From: Shewanella sp. GD04112
GTDB lineage: Bacteria; Pseudomonadota; Gammaproteobacteria; Enterobacterales; Shewanellaceae
Direction of reading: 5' to 3'
DNA length: 64,000 nt
NCBI RefSeq assembly: GCF_029835735.1
Contig: NZ_JAOEAL010000001.1
Coordinates: 558,001 to 622,000, forward strand
Shown one piece after another: positions 52,794 through 62,114 of this stretch; position 1 is the stretch's first letter, and each line of letters opens with the position of its first letter. The notes beneath the pieces were generated by a model. The model made no database searches and had not been told where the DNA came from. It was given only the letters and a program-made list of their open reading frames with translations. Position numbers and translations under genes: made by a program.

Positions 52794-52814
52794 TTAACTG
52801 AGTTGTGTATTAGC

Positions 52815-52842
52815 AAAAAGGGCCGTCATTACGGCCCTTTTT
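52815..52842. terminator. Bidirectional intrinsic terminator
   Basis: AAAAAGGGCCGT (52815-52826) and ACGGCCCTTTTT (52831-52842) pair around CATT, with T-rich ends in both directions. It separates two convergent secreted-protein genes. Confidence 0.93.
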
Positions 52843-52853
52843 ATTTGCTCATA

Positions 52854-54815
52854 TTATCTATTTTTACCTTTGCCACCAGTACCTGTGCTGGTATCTGTCG
52901 TGCCACCGCTTGTGGTGCTAGGGCTGATAGTGACAGTTGCGACTGTGGTCAGTTTGCCATCACTCACTGTGTAACTAAAGCTATCACTGCCTTTAAAGCG
53001 CTTAGAGGGCACATAGGTCAGGGTATTGTTAGCGTTGACAGTCACTTTTCCATTCAGTCCTTGAGTGGTGCCACTGATAAACAGGCTGTCACCATCTAAA
53101 TCGCTGTCATTGGCCAGCACATTCAATACCGTGCTGGCGCTGATATCGTTGAAATCATCATTCACAGCGAGTGGCGCAGTATTACTGGTTGCCGCAGTTA
53201 ATAGTACACTACCTGAACTCACCGCTTGCTGTGAGCTAGTTTGGTTGCTGCTAATCACTTTCCAAGTATTGCTACCGTTTGCTTGCAGCGCTTCTAACGA
53301 CAGTGTCAGATGCAGATTGCTTTGTGGCGCAAGTGTCACACTGTTGTTTGCTAAGTTTGCGTATAAACCCGCATCGGCTTGGGTTGTCAGGCTGTAAGTG
53401 GTTTCTGGGCAGGCGCTACTGTCATTGTTGGTGAGCAGCAAATCGACTGAACCTTGTTGCCCCTGTTGCAATTGTGAGACAGCCGCTTGTACCGTCAAGC
53501 TGCTAGTACCACGGATACACTGAGCAGTACTGTTTTGCATGACTACATCTAAGGTGACAGAGGAAGCGTCTGATGCGACGACATCGATACGGACACCTTG
53601 TTGTTCGAAGGATTGTCCTGGAGCCAAGCTGATGTCATCCCAATCATAGCTGCTGCTGTTTGGTGTTGGGTCAAGCAAATAGCTGCTAGCGGCATTGTTG
53701 CTAGCGCCTTCGCGTAATCTTACGCCATTGAGCATAGCGGCAGCTTCGGTGGCCAATGAGCTATCAAAGCCGGTTGGCTGGCGATATTCAACATAGTAAA
53801 ACAGCTCGTTACCTGAAAAATCTTGGCCATTGGGAATTTTTAACAGCAGGGGGAAGTTACCTTCAGCCTCTACGGGTGATAGGGTCACCCGAGAATCGGC
53901 TGTGACGGTTTTGATGCGATCGCCACTCAGCCAACCTAATTGCTCCTTATGGAATGCATTGAAATGCTTAGGTGTATTAGTACCACTCATTGCACTGAGA
54001 TAGTCGCCATATTCAGTGATAGTGCATTGGCTGCTGTCAGCGGTGGTAACGGCACCACAATCCTTTTTATTGGCATGGAATAAGCCAAGGTTGTGCCCTA
54101 ATTCATGGTTAATCGTGGATAACTGTACTCGTTTGATCCAACTACGCTTGCCTGCCACATTGGCCTTACCAGACCAAGTACACTTAGGGTGAGTCGGGAT
54201 CAAGTACATAACATGGTCGTAATTATTGAGGTTAAAGCCACGGGCACTGAGTTCTTGGTCTGCGGCTAAGGCGACGGCGTCAGTGTTACATACAGAGACA
54301 TCCACATCGACAGTAACTGGGCTGGTAGTGTCGCCCGAGAGGGACACTGTGCCATAGGAGTTTTCTTCGTAGAAGGCCGAAGATTGATTAAACAACAGAT
54401 CTTGGATCTCGGCTTCAGTCAGTTTTACGATCGGATTGATCGCAAAGTTGACTTCCGCCACTAATACGCTTCTGTTGCCACTGATCGGTGTGATGGCCGA
54501 GTTGACGGTTTGAGCCGAAGAAGTTGTTTCATTGGTTTGCAGTAAGCTGACGCTGCTATCACTCACCTGCAATTGTTTACCATTAGCATGGCCAAACACA
54601 CGGACGCTTTGACCGGGTTTTAACCAACGAGGTGTCGATGCTAAGGCTAAATCATGTACTCCGCCTTGTTTACCGTGGAGACGAAACGTTTCAATGGCAT
54701 GCTCCGGGAAATCTTCCACCTCGAGGGACAGCGTGCCTTCAAAAGGACGCATATCTGCAGCGAGGACAGTGTTGGTGAGCAGTAAACTGCTTAGCATCAT
54801 GGCAGAGTATTTCAT
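52854..54815 (-). CDS. Secreted metzincin-type metallopeptidase (M11/gametolysin-like) with Ig-like C-terminal domains
   Basis: A 653-residue protein. Residues 1-19 form a signal peptide (MMLSSLLLTNTVLA-A). The catalytic part has LSTINHELGHNLGLFHANKKDCG, that is HExxHxxGxxH with His237, Glu238, His241 and His247, plus a later Met-turn like SAMSGTN. Upstream SRSVLVAEVNF-like pattern and YGTVSLSGD agree with the gametolysin (M11) type. The C-terminal half holds a NEW3-like domain (TVQAAVSQLQQGQQGSVDLLLTNN) and a tandem-95/cadherin-like unit (APLAVNDDFNDISASTVLNVLANDSDLDGDSLFISG...PSKRFKGSDSFSYTVSDG), ending in Gly/Thr/Ser. It likely degrades extracellular proteins. GAAGAGA precedes the start. 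It is convergent with the sigma-54 gene. Confidence 0.85.
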   Translation of the reverse strand: MKYSAMMLSSLLLTNTVLAADMRPFEGTLSLEVEDFPEHAIETFRLHGKQGGVHDLALASTPRWLKPGQSVRVFGHANGKQLQVSDSSVSLLQTNETTSSAQTVNSAITPISGNRSVLVAEVNFAINPIVKLTEAEIQDLLFNQSSAFYEENSYGTVSLSGDTTSPVTVDVDVSVCNTDAVALAADQELSARGFNLNNYDHVMYLIPTHPKCTWSGKANVAGKRSWIKRVQLSTINHELGHNLGLFHANKKDCGAVTTADSSQCTITEYGDYLSAMSGTNTPKHFNAFHKEQLGWLSGDRIKTVTADSRVTLSPVEAEGNFPLLLKIPNGQDFSGNELFYYVEYRQPTGFDSSLATEAAAMLNGVRLREGASNNAASSYLLDPTPNSSSYDWDDISLAPGQSFEQQGVRIDVVASDASSVTLDVVMQNSTAQCIRGTSSLTVQAAVSQLQQGQQGSVDLLLTNNDSSACPETTYSLTTQADAGLYANLANNSVTLAPQSNLHLTLSLEALQANGSNTWKVISSNQTSSQQAVSSGSVLLTAATSNTAPLAVNDDFNDISASTVLNVLANDSDLDGDSLFISGTTQGLNGKVTVNANNTLTYVPSKRFKGSDSFSYTVSDGKLTTVATVTISPSTTSGGTTDTSTGTGGKGKNR

Positions 54816-54962
54816 TGTTTATCTCTTCAGGTTTAGGGCAAAACGTGAAACTTATGGGCACTAACGTTCAATTAGGGGACATAAGTTCCATTTAACAAGG
54901 CAAACAGTTTTTGAGCTGTTTCGCGGGGGCATTCTAGGACAGAGAAAAATGAATGTATATAG

Positions 54963-54993
54963 GCTGAAACCCAGTAAAAATGCGGGTTTCAGC
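54963..54993. repeat. 10-base-pair hairpin upstream of the metalloprotease gene
   Basis: GCTGAAACCC (54963-54972) and GGGTTTCAGC (54984-54993) with an 11-base loop. It lies about 150 bases upstream of the metalloprotease start on the minus strand, so a regulatory role there is possible. Confidence 0.4.
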
Positions 54994-55442
54994 TGATATC
55001 GTTGAAATGAAAGAAATAAAATTGCTCAAAAAATATACTGGTTAAACCAGACTGAATTTTGACTGTTTTTCATTCATTTAGCAGTTAGTTTATTGTTGAA
55101 AATGTTTTTGAATACAGAAACAGCCAGTTATTGGTGTGAGTCAAATAAAAATGGCAATGTCTAAATTTTGACACCTGTTTTTTGTCACTCGCTAGCGATG
55201 TTTGACTTTTGTCTTCATTGCATAGGATTAATCTGGCCTGTGGTGTGGGTCTGATTACCTTTGGTGCAATATTATCAACTAACGCTTGAAGCTGATTTCT
55301 TCCTTCTGCGGCGATAGGTTTTAGTCCTGTTTTTAACTCGGTCTAAAGTTGACTTAAATTCACAGTTAATTTGAGATCGCCTAAGGGGAAGAAGATATAT
55401 TCGCTAGGATTCTCTTACGCCATCGTCACATGTCTACTGTGG

Positions 55443-55473
55443 ATGGATTGCTCTGAATATTGAGGCAATCCAT
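55443..55473. repeat. 9-base inverted repeat in the long intergenic region
   Basis: ATGGATTGC (55443-55451) and GCAATCCAT (55465-55473) pair around 13 bases. The role is unknown. Confidence 0.35.
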
Positions 55474-55727
55474 GCCACTTGCAGGCTATGCCAAAGTTAA
55501 TGGAAAGGTTAAGAGAAAAGTTAAGCGAAAACTTAGGAAAAAACCTAGCCACCCAATGGACAGCGCAATAATGGCTAGCGAAACAAGTAGCCAAAAAGGG
55601 ATTGAGATAAGAGTGCTGTCGCTCCATGCCTATAAGTGATATCTCCAATTCTTATCAGGCTACAAAGTTTCACTTCAAGATCAGCTCAATCAGTCCTCTC
55701 CATCTAAAGACTGCAAAAAATCACTTA

Positions 55728-55767
55728 ACATATACGTTTTTTCATATATGCTTTATTCCATATGTAA
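55728..55767. promoter_or_regulatory. ArsR-type operator cluster ahead of arsR
   Basis: Three CATAT repeats at about 55730, 55743 and 55759 (ACATATACG, TCATATATG, CCATATGTA) lie 25-60 bases before arsR. AT-rich partial dyads like these are typical ArsR sites. The ribosome site GGGAG is at 55780-55784. Confidence 0.55.
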
Positions 55768-55790
55768 TCTGATCATTTTGGGAGCACTCG

Positions 55791-56135
55791 ATGCAACCCG
55801 TGGCATTTTTTAAGGCTCTTGCCGATGAGACTCGGCTGAAATGTTTATTGCTGATCCAGCGGGAAGGGGAGCTGTGCGTCTGTGAATTAATGGCCGCGCT
55901 GTCGGAGATCCAACCTAAGATCTCGAGGCATTTAGCGCAGTTAAAAAAAGCAGGGATCTTAGTCGATAGGCGCCAAGGCCAATGGGTGTTTTATCAAATT
56001 AATCCAGAGCTTAATGCTTGGTGTCAGCAAGTGTTGGCGCAAAGTTGTGAGGCCAACAGCGCGTTTTTAGCTGAGAGTATGCAGAACCTGTGCAGCATGG
56101 GGGCTCGTCCCGAACGTGCTAAAGCTTGCTGTTAA
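55791..56135 (+). CDS. arsR: ArsR-family arsenite-responsive repressor
   Basis: A 114-residue winged-helix regulator: FFKALADETRLKCLLLIQREGELCVCELMAALSEIQPKISRHLAQLKKAGILVDRRQGQWVFYQINPEL. The pair ELCVCEL (Cys29 and Cys31) is the classic As(III)-binding site next to the recognition helix, and the C-terminal KACC may supply further thiols. It represses the operon behind it until As(III) binds. GGGAG lies 7 bases before ATG 55791. The operator-like CATAT cluster is just upstream. Confidence 0.95.
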   Translation: MQPVAFFKALADETRLKCLLLIQREGELCVCELMAALSEIQPKISRHLAQLKKAGILVDRRQGQWVFYQINPELNAWCQQVLAQSCEANSAFLAESMQNLCSMGARPERAKACC

Positions 56136-56175
56136 GTTAAGAAATGGATTCGATATGAGATAAGTAGAGGTCGTT

Positions 56176-57195
56176 ATGGGGATCTTTGAACGTTATTTAA
56201 GTGTCTGGGTTGGCTTGAGTATTCTCGCTGGGGTTGTGCTTGGTAATCTCGCTCCAAATGTATTTGCTGCCGTTGCGGCGATTGAATTTGCCCATGTGAA
56301 TTTGATTATTGCGTTATTTATCTGGGTGATGATCTACCCCATGATGGTGCAAATTGACTTTTCGGCAGTCAAGAATGTCAGTAAGACCCCGAAGGGATTA
56401 CTGCTAACGCTGACCATTAACTGGCTGATTAAACCCTTTACCATGGCCTTACTCGGTTGGTTATTCTTTAAACTGGTGTTTGCCGATTGGGTCGACCCGC
56501 AAACGGCGGGTGAATATATCGCGGGGATGATTCTCCTTGGCGTCGCCCCTTGTACTGCCATGGTGTTTGTTTGGAGCCAACTGACGAAGGGCGATCCTAA
56601 CTACACCTTAGTGCAAGTCTCTGTAAACGATATCATTATGGTGTTTTTATTTGCACCGCTCTCTGCATTGTTGCTGGGTGTGAGTGATATTCAAGTGCCA
56701 TGGGAAACCCTGCTGCTTTCAGTGGTGTTATATGTCTTATTGCCCTTAGTCGCAGGCGTGTTGACTCGAAAGCGCCTCGAGGCAAGCCATGGTGCCAGCG
56801 CGGTGCCGCAGTTATTGGCTAAACTAAAACCTTGGTCTGTGATTGGGCTATTAGCGACGGTTGTGCTGCTGTTCGGCTTTCAGGCCAAGACCATCCTTAG
56901 CCAACCGCAGAACATTCTATTAATCGCCATCCCATTGATTATTCAGAGCTATGGCATCTTTATCTTGACCTACTGGCTGGCGTTAAAACTCAAATTGACC
57001 CATGCGATTGCCGCGCCCGCGAGCATGATAGGTTCTTCTAACTTCTTTGAATTAGCCGTAGCCGTGGCGATTTCGCTCTTTGGTTTGCATTCTGGGGCGG
57101 CACTGGCGACCGTGGTGGGCGTTTTGGTCGAAGTGCCTGTGATGTTGTCTTTGGTGTACTTTGCCAATCGCACCCGTCATTGGTTTGCGACTTAA
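56176..57195 (+). CDS. acr3: Acr3-family arsenite efflux transporter
   Basis: A 339-residue, 10-helix exporter of the BART group: FERYLSVWVGLSILAGVVLG at the start, IWVMIYPMMVQIDFSAV, and GVAPCTAMVFVWSQLTKGDPNYTLVQVSVND with the essential Cys126. It exports As(III) from the cytoplasm with the membrane potential. AGAGGT precedes ATG 56176. It follows arsR by 40 bases and precedes the GAPDH gene by 63. Confidence 0.95.
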   Translation: MGIFERYLSVWVGLSILAGVVLGNLAPNVFAAVAAIEFAHVNLIIALFIWVMIYPMMVQIDFSAVKNVSKTPKGLLLTLTINWLIKPFTMALLGWLFFKLVFADWVDPQTAGEYIAGMILLGVAPCTAMVFVWSQLTKGDPNYTLVQVSVNDIIMVFLFAPLSALLLGVSDIQVPWETLLLSVVLYVLLPLVAGVLTRKRLEASHGASAVPQLLAKLKPWSVIGLLATVVLLFGFQAKTILSQPQNILLIAIPLIIQSYGIFILTYWLALKLKLTHAIAAPASMIGSSNFFELAVAVAISLFGLHSGAALATVVGVLVEVPVMLSLVYFANRTRHWFAT

Positions 57196-57258
57196 TCTGT
57201 TTTTAAATAATTACATTAAAAATCAATAAACTATAAGTTAACTAGGTATTTATAAATC

Positions 57259-58272
57259 ATGGCAATTAAAATCGGAATTAATGGATTTGGGCGCATGGGA
57301 CGTTTGGCTCTGCGCGCGGCGTGGGAATGGGATGATGTTGAGTTTGTGCAGATTAACGATCCCGCTGGGGATGCGGCTACCTTGGCCCATTTGCTTGAGT
57401 TCGATTCAGTTCACGGTCGCTGGTGCTATCCGGTAACGGCGAGTCACGATGGCATTCAAATCCAAGATAAAACCATTCGCACCACAGGCAATAAGACAAT
57501 TGCCGAGACCGATTGGTCGGGATGCGATGTGGTGATTGAAGCCTCCGGGGTGATGAAAACTAAAGCCTTACTGCAAGCCTATTTAGATCAAGGCGTGAAG
57601 CGTGTGGTGGTAACGGCGCCAGTTAAAGAGGAAGGTGTGTTAAATGTGGTGATGGGCGTGAATCATCAACTATACGATCCGGCTATTCATCCGATTGTGA
57701 CCGCGGCTTCCTGTACGACCAACTGTCTTGCACCGGTAGTGAAAGTGATCCATGAGCAGATTGGCATCAAGCACGGTTCCATGACCACTATCCATGATAT
57801 TACTAACACCCAAACGATTCTGGATGCGCCGCACAAGGATCTGCGCCGCGCCCGCGCCTGTGGGTTAAGTTTAATCCCTACTACCACGGGCAGCGCGACG
57901 GCAATTACCCATATTTTCCCTGAGCTTAAGGGCAAGTTGAATGGCCATGCGGTACGGGTGCCGCTCGCTAACGCATCCCTCACCGACTGTGTATTTGAGC
58001 TTGAGCGCAGCGTGACCGAAGCGGAAGTGAATGCACTGCTACAAACCGCCGCCGAAGGTGAACTCAAGGGCATTTTAGGTTATGAGGAGCGGCCGTTAGT
58101 CTCGGTTGATTATAAAACCGATCCCCGTTCGAGCATTGTCGATGCGCTCTCGACCATGGTGGTGAATGGTACTCAGCTAAAACTTTACGTGTGGTACGAC
58201 AATGAGTGGGGATATGCCAACCGTACGGCAGAGCTCGCCCGCTTAGTTGGCCAGCTTGATTTGCCGCGTTAG
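57259..58272 (+). CDS. ArsJ-associated glyceraldehyde-3-phosphate dehydrogenase
   Basis: A 337-residue GAPDH with the NAD-binding start IKIGINGFGRMGRLALRAAWE, catalytic Cys152 in SCTTNC, and His in the conserved TTIHDITNTQ region. In ars operons this isoform makes 1-arseno-3-phosphoglycerate from glyceraldehyde 3-phosphate and arsenate, the substrate of ArsJ. It lies 9 bases ahead of arsJ, which supports this over a glycolytic role. No strong ribosome site is seen before ATG 57259. Confidence 0.93.
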   Translation: MAIKIGINGFGRMGRLALRAAWEWDDVEFVQINDPAGDAATLAHLLEFDSVHGRWCYPVTASHDGIQIQDKTIRTTGNKTIAETDWSGCDVVIEASGVMKTKALLQAYLDQGVKRVVVTAPVKEEGVLNVVMGVNHQLYDPAIHPIVTAASCTTNCLAPVVKVIHEQIGIKHGSMTTIHDITNTQTILDAPHKDLRRARACGLSLIPTTTGSATAITHIFPELKGKLNGHAVRVPLANASLTDCVFELERSVTEAEVNALLQTAAEGELKGILGYEERPLVSVDYKTDPRSSIVDALSTMVVNGTQLKLYVWYDNEWGYANRTAELARLVGQLDLPR

Positions 58273-58281
58273 GAGAGCACT

Positions 58282-59544
58282 GTGCCTGCCGCCAAGCTAT
58301 TTGAACAACTGATGCAATTGCCCGCAGCTGTGCGGCAATATTTGCTGATCACCTTCAATTATTGGAGTTTTACCTTAACCGATGGTGCGCTGCGGATGTT
58401 GGTGGTGCTGCATTTTCACGATCTCGGTTATACGCCATTCGCGATTGCGATGTTGTTCTTGTTCTATGAGATTTTTGGTGTCGGAACCAATCTGGTGGGC
58501 GGTTATCTTGGCGCTCGCCTAGGGCTCAATCGCACCATGAATCTAGGCCTTGGCATGCAGGTGTTGGCATTAGGGATGTTATTGGTGCCAGCGGCCATTT
58601 TACCGCTGTGGCTCGCGGGCGTGCCCTGGGTGATGGCGGCGCAGGCGCTTTCGGGCATTGCTAAAGATCTCAACAAGATGAGCGCAAAAAGCGCGATTAA
58701 ATTGCTGGTTCCAAAGGGCGAGCAGGGCAAGCTTTACCATTGGGTTGCCCTGTTGACTGGGTCTAAAAATGCCCTTAAAGGAGCGGGCTTTTTCCTTGGT
58801 GGCGCCTTGTTAGCGGGATTAGGTTTCAATATGGCGATTGCCGCCATGATGGCCGTGCTTGCACTGGTGTGGTTAATGAGTCTGGCCTTGCTGAGAAAAG
58901 ATCTGGGAAAAGCGAAGAACAAACCTAAGTTTACCGAAATTTTTTCTAAGAGCCGCAGCGTAAATATTCTCTCGGCGGCGCGCCTGTTTTTGTTTGCCGC
59001 AAGGGATGTGTGGTTTGTGGTGGCTTTGCCCGTGTATCTGGCAAGCCAATGGGGCTGGGATCATTGGGCCGTGGGCGGCTTTTTGGCGCTATGGGTGATA
59101 GGTTACGGCATAGTGCAAACCTTAGCACCGAAGATTACCGGTGCGAGCAGAGCGGAAGCTGGCACTTTGCAGCGTATCCCCGATGGCTATACCACCTTAG
59201 TTTGGTCGACCTTATTAGCTTTTGTTCCCGCATTAATTGCGCTCTGTTTGTATCTGGATTTCTCACCACAGCTCAGTCTGATCTTGGGGCTGATGTTATT
59301 TGGCGGGCTGTTTGCGATTAACTCTTCACTGCACAGCTATTTAATCGTGAGTTACGCCAGTGAAGAGGCGGTATCCCTCGATGTGGGATTCTATTATATG
59401 GCCAATGCCATGGGGCGTTTAGTCGGAACCGTGCTCTCGGGCTGGGTGTATCAGAGTTATGGGTTGGTGGCCTGCCTATGGATTTCGACGGCCTTTATTG
59501 CAATGACGGCACTGATCTCTATCAAGCTGCCTCGACAAGGATAG
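58282..59544 (+). CDS. arsJ: Organoarsenical efflux MFS transporter ArsJ
   Basis: A 420-residue MFS exporter starting at GTG 58282 after AGGAG. The first part QYLLITFNYWSFTLTDGALRMLVVLHFHDLGYTPFAIAMLFLFYEIFGVGTNLVGGYLGARLGLN and the block GIAKDLNKMSAKSAIKLLVPKGEQGKLYHWVALLTGSKNALKGAGFFLGG are typical of ArsJ. It expels 1-arseno-3-phosphoglycerate made by the GAPDH just before it; the compound then breaks down outside, so both proteins give arsenate resistance. The DUF2927 gene begins 7 bases behind its stop. Confidence 0.95.
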   Translation: MPAAKLFEQLMQLPAAVRQYLLITFNYWSFTLTDGALRMLVVLHFHDLGYTPFAIAMLFLFYEIFGVGTNLVGGYLGARLGLNRTMNLGLGMQVLALGMLLVPAAILPLWLAGVPWVMAAQALSGIAKDLNKMSAKSAIKLLVPKGEQGKLYHWVALLTGSKNALKGAGFFLGGALLAGLGFNMAIAAMMAVLALVWLMSLALLRKDLGKAKNKPKFTEIFSKSRSVNILSAARLFLFAARDVWFVVALPVYLASQWGWDHWAVGGFLALWVIGYGIVQTLAPKITGASRAEAGTLQRIPDGYTTLVWSTLLAFVPALIALCLYLDFSPQLSLILGLMLFGGLFAINSSLHSYLIVSYASEEAVSLDVGFYYMANAMGRLVGTVLSGWVYQSYGLVACLWISTAFIAMTALISIKLPRQG

Positions 59545-59551
59545 GAATAGG

Positions 59552-60421
59552 ATGCTCTCGGGGTTAAAGCGTTTCAAAAATCATGGTGTCATTGGTTTAA
59601 TCGCCCTGTTTTTGCCATTCGTTATCGTGCCCGCGAAGGCCGCGAACGATTCGACACCAAGCGATGCCATAACCTCCGATGCAACACTTAAGCTGGTGCC
59701 AAAACCTATTCGAGATTGGAAAAATCCCGCTTATATTATCCAAGCTTTCGATGAGATAGCCCTTAAAAATGAATACGATAAAGATAAACATCGGGTACGG
59801 AAATGGCGTCAGCCCGTGCGCGTCTTTGTCGAGCATCAAGTGGGCGATAATGGGTTGCATGCACAATTGGTGCAGATGCATTTAAGCCATCTGGCACAAA
59901 TCACCGGCCACAGTATTGTCAAAGTGGATTCGCTCGAAGAGGCCAATTTACACTTAGTCTTTACCCGTCAATCCCAATGGGCCGATGTGGTGATGCGTCT
60001 TATGGGGGCAAGTGCGGCCAGTAATATTCATGGCTCTGTTTGTATGGGCAAATTTGCGCTTAATTCCCAGAATGAGATTGAGCGTGCTTGGGTGGTTATC
60101 CCCGTCGACCAAGCGCAAATGCATGGCAAATTGGTGGCCTGCGTGGTGGAAGAAATCACCCAAGTGCTGGGTCTGCCAAATGATTCGGTGAAAGTATTTC
60201 CTTCCATTTTTAACGATAAAACACCGCAGGATTTACTCACAGGGTTGGATTATATTTTGCTGAAACTGCTCTACAGTAAGGATATTCGTGCTGGCATGAC
60301 GGCCGCCGAAGTACAGCCAATATTGCAGAAACAGCTGGAGCAATGGCAGCGGGACGGCACGCTGACACAAGCCGATAAAGCGGTTCGTCAGGGCCAGTTG
60401 TACCCACTGTTAGGTTATTGA
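59552..60421 (+). CDS. DUF2927 exported protein in the arsenic operon
   Basis: A 289-residue protein with AGGAATAGG just before ATG 59552. Residues 10-30 make a signal peptide (VIGLIALFLPFVIVPAKA). The rest has the DUF2927 pattern: an early VRVFVEHQVGDNGLHAQLVQMHLSHLAQITGHSI, ANLHLVF, and CVVEEITQVLGLPNDSVKVFPSIFNDKTPQDLLTGLDYILLKLLY. The DUF2927 family has a conserved EE-x-x-Q-x-L-G-L-P-N-D motif that may bind metal. Because it lies 7 bases behind arsJ it should be in the same transcript; what it does for arsenic, if anything, is not known. Confidence 0.78.
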   Translation: MLSGLKRFKNHGVIGLIALFLPFVIVPAKAANDSTPSDAITSDATLKLVPKPIRDWKNPAYIIQAFDEIALKNEYDKDKHRVRKWRQPVRVFVEHQVGDNGLHAQLVQMHLSHLAQITGHSIVKVDSLEEANLHLVFTRQSQWADVVMRLMGASAASNIHGSVCMGKFALNSQNEIERAWVVIPVDQAQMHGKLVACVVEEITQVLGLPNDSVKVFPSIFNDKTPQDLLTGLDYILLKLLYSKDIRAGMTAAEVQPILQKQLEQWQRDGTLTQADKAVRQGQLYPLLGY

Positions 60422-60539
60422 TCCCCAAGGTTTTACATCGAAAGTTGGCTTTGATCATGCTTTACCAATTATTCCTTTTTCTTTTAGGAATAAGGGCATA
60501 GTCTATCTTTAAAAGAGATAAATATGCTGGAGGCAGGCT

Positions 60540-61982
60540 ATGCAGATGACATTGCAGTTTTTGGGCGCGACCGAGGAAGTGACTGGCTCGTGCCACTTAC
60601 TCACAGTGGCAGGTAAGCAAATGCTGCTCGATTGCGGTCTCATCCAAGGTGGCAAGGCCGATGAGTTACGTAATCACGAACCTTTTAGCTTCGATCCCCT
60701 TGCGATTTCAGCCGTTGTCTTGAGTCACGCCCATATTGATCATTCGGGCCGCTTACCCCTGTTGGTTAAGGCGGGCTATACCGGGCCGATTTTTACCCAT
60801 AAAGCGACGGCAGAGCTGTGTGCCATCATGCTGAAAGATGCCGCCATGTTGCAGGTGCGCGATACCGAAAGAACCAATAAAAAGCGTGCTAAGCATGAGT
60901 TGGAGCCTTTAGAGCCGCTATTTACTGTAGAAGATGCGGAGCAGGCCATCACTCAGTTTGTATCGCTTGAATATGGCCAAGTCACCCAAGTGATCCCCCA
61001 TGTGGATATTTGCTTATCGGATGCGGGGCATATTTTAGGCTCGGCACTGGTAGAGCTTTGGTTGGGAGAAGGGAAAGCGCAGAAAAAACTGGTATTTAGT
61101 GGCGATCTTGGCCGAGCTGGCATGCCGATATTACGTAATCCCACCTTAGTCGACACCGCCGATTTAGTGCTAATGGAAAGCACCTACGGTAATCGTTTCC
61201 ACCGCAGTTGGACAGATACTCTGGACGAGTTAAAGGCGATTTTCGCCAAGGCGGTGACCGAGAGCCACGGCAATATTCTGTTGCCGGCTTTCTCCGTGGG
61301 GCGTGCGCAGGAGCTTTTGTATCTATTTCATTTATATGCCAAAGAGTGGGATCTCTCCCGCTGGAAAGTCTGTCTCGACAGTCCTATGGCGATTGAAGCG
61401 ACGCGGGTGTATGTCAATAATTATCCCTTAATGGACGATGATTTTAAGCGCTTTACCCGCCAGCATCCGGGGCAACATCCGTTATTGTCGAATGTAGAAT
61501 TTATCCAAACGACTGAGGAGTCTATCGCCCTTAACGATGTGCACAAAGGGTTGATCATTATTGCTGGCAGCGGCATGTGTAACGGTGGCCGTATCCGTAG
61601 TCATTTAGAGCACAATCTATGGCGCCCTGAATGCGATGTGATTATCTGCGGCTATCAAGCACTTGGTACGCCGGGACGCGCCTTAGTTGATGGCGCCGAG
61701 GAACTCACTATCCATGGTAATAGCATCAAAGTTGCCGCTAAATTACACACTGTCGGTGGCTTATCGGCCCACGCGGATCAGGCGGAGTTATTACGTTGGT
61801 ATCGACATTTTGAAGCGCAGCCGCCCTTGGTGCTTGTTCACGGTGAACCCGAAGCCCAGCAGGGATTAGTCGCTGTGATGAATCAAGACTCGAAAACCAA
61901 ACCTAAAGCGCTGGCCATCGCTACCCGTGGCGATATGTTGGATTTAAATGCCTTACCCAAATTAGTTTGGGTGACTAACTAG
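60540..61982 (+). CDS. Beta-CASP metallo-beta-lactamase family RNA-processing-like protein
   Basis: A 480-residue MBL-fold protein with GGAGG upstream and ATG 60540 (a second ATG two codons on). It shows the MBL zinc motif HAHIDHSG (His63, His65, Asp67, His68), DAGHILGSALVEL (His/Asp), the SGDLG block, and the beta-CASP and RMMBL parts ending in VGGLSAHADQAELLRWY and LVHGE. Such proteins (YSH1/CPSF73-like) are RNA endo- or exonucleases of bacteria. It stands alone between the arsenic operon and the lipoprotein gene. Confidence 0.9.
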   Translation: MQMTLQFLGATEEVTGSCHLLTVAGKQMLLDCGLIQGGKADELRNHEPFSFDPLAISAVVLSHAHIDHSGRLPLLVKAGYTGPIFTHKATAELCAIMLKDAAMLQVRDTERTNKKRAKHELEPLEPLFTVEDAEQAITQFVSLEYGQVTQVIPHVDICLSDAGHILGSALVELWLGEGKAQKKLVFSGDLGRAGMPILRNPTLVDTADLVLMESTYGNRFHRSWTDTLDELKAIFAKAVTESHGNILLPAFSVGRAQELLYLFHLYAKEWDLSRWKVCLDSPMAIEATRVYVNNYPLMDDDFKRFTRQHPGQHPLLSNVEFIQTTEESIALNDVHKGLIIIAGSGMCNGGRIRSHLEHNLWRPECDVIICGYQALGTPGRALVDGAEELTIHGNSIKVAAKLHTVGGLSAHADQAELLRWYRHFEAQPPLVLVHGEPEAQQGLVAVMNQDSKTKPKALAIATRGDMLDLNALPKLVWVTN

Positions 61983-62114
61983 ACAAGATAACGTTCTTAA
62001 TTAGTTAATTTTGTTGCATTATTGACATTGAAGCATGCTTGGTTTACACCTTTAAGCACTTTAGTTATAGCTACTGTATCTCGCTGTGATAGACAGGCTC
62101 AATGGAATGAAATA

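Larger units (their letters stand above)
54816..55790. other. Long AT-rich intergenic region between the metalloprotease and arsR
   Basis: A 975-base region without a credible gene. A minus-strand frame at 55415-55648 is short, has no ribosome site and its product is not recognisable. It holds several dyads: GCTGAAACCC/GGGTTTCAGC (54963-54993), CTGGTT-A-AACCAG (55038-55050) and ATGGATTGC/GCAATCCAT (55443-55473). The last 60 bases carry the arsR operator region. The rest is AT-rich with no pattern I can assign. The size suggests relics of lost genes or a small RNA, but nothing here proves it. Confidence 0.5.

Noticed and set aside
55415..55648. A 77-codon minus-strand frame in the long intergenic gap
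   Set aside because: No ribosome site, an AT-rich repetitive product, and no family pattern.
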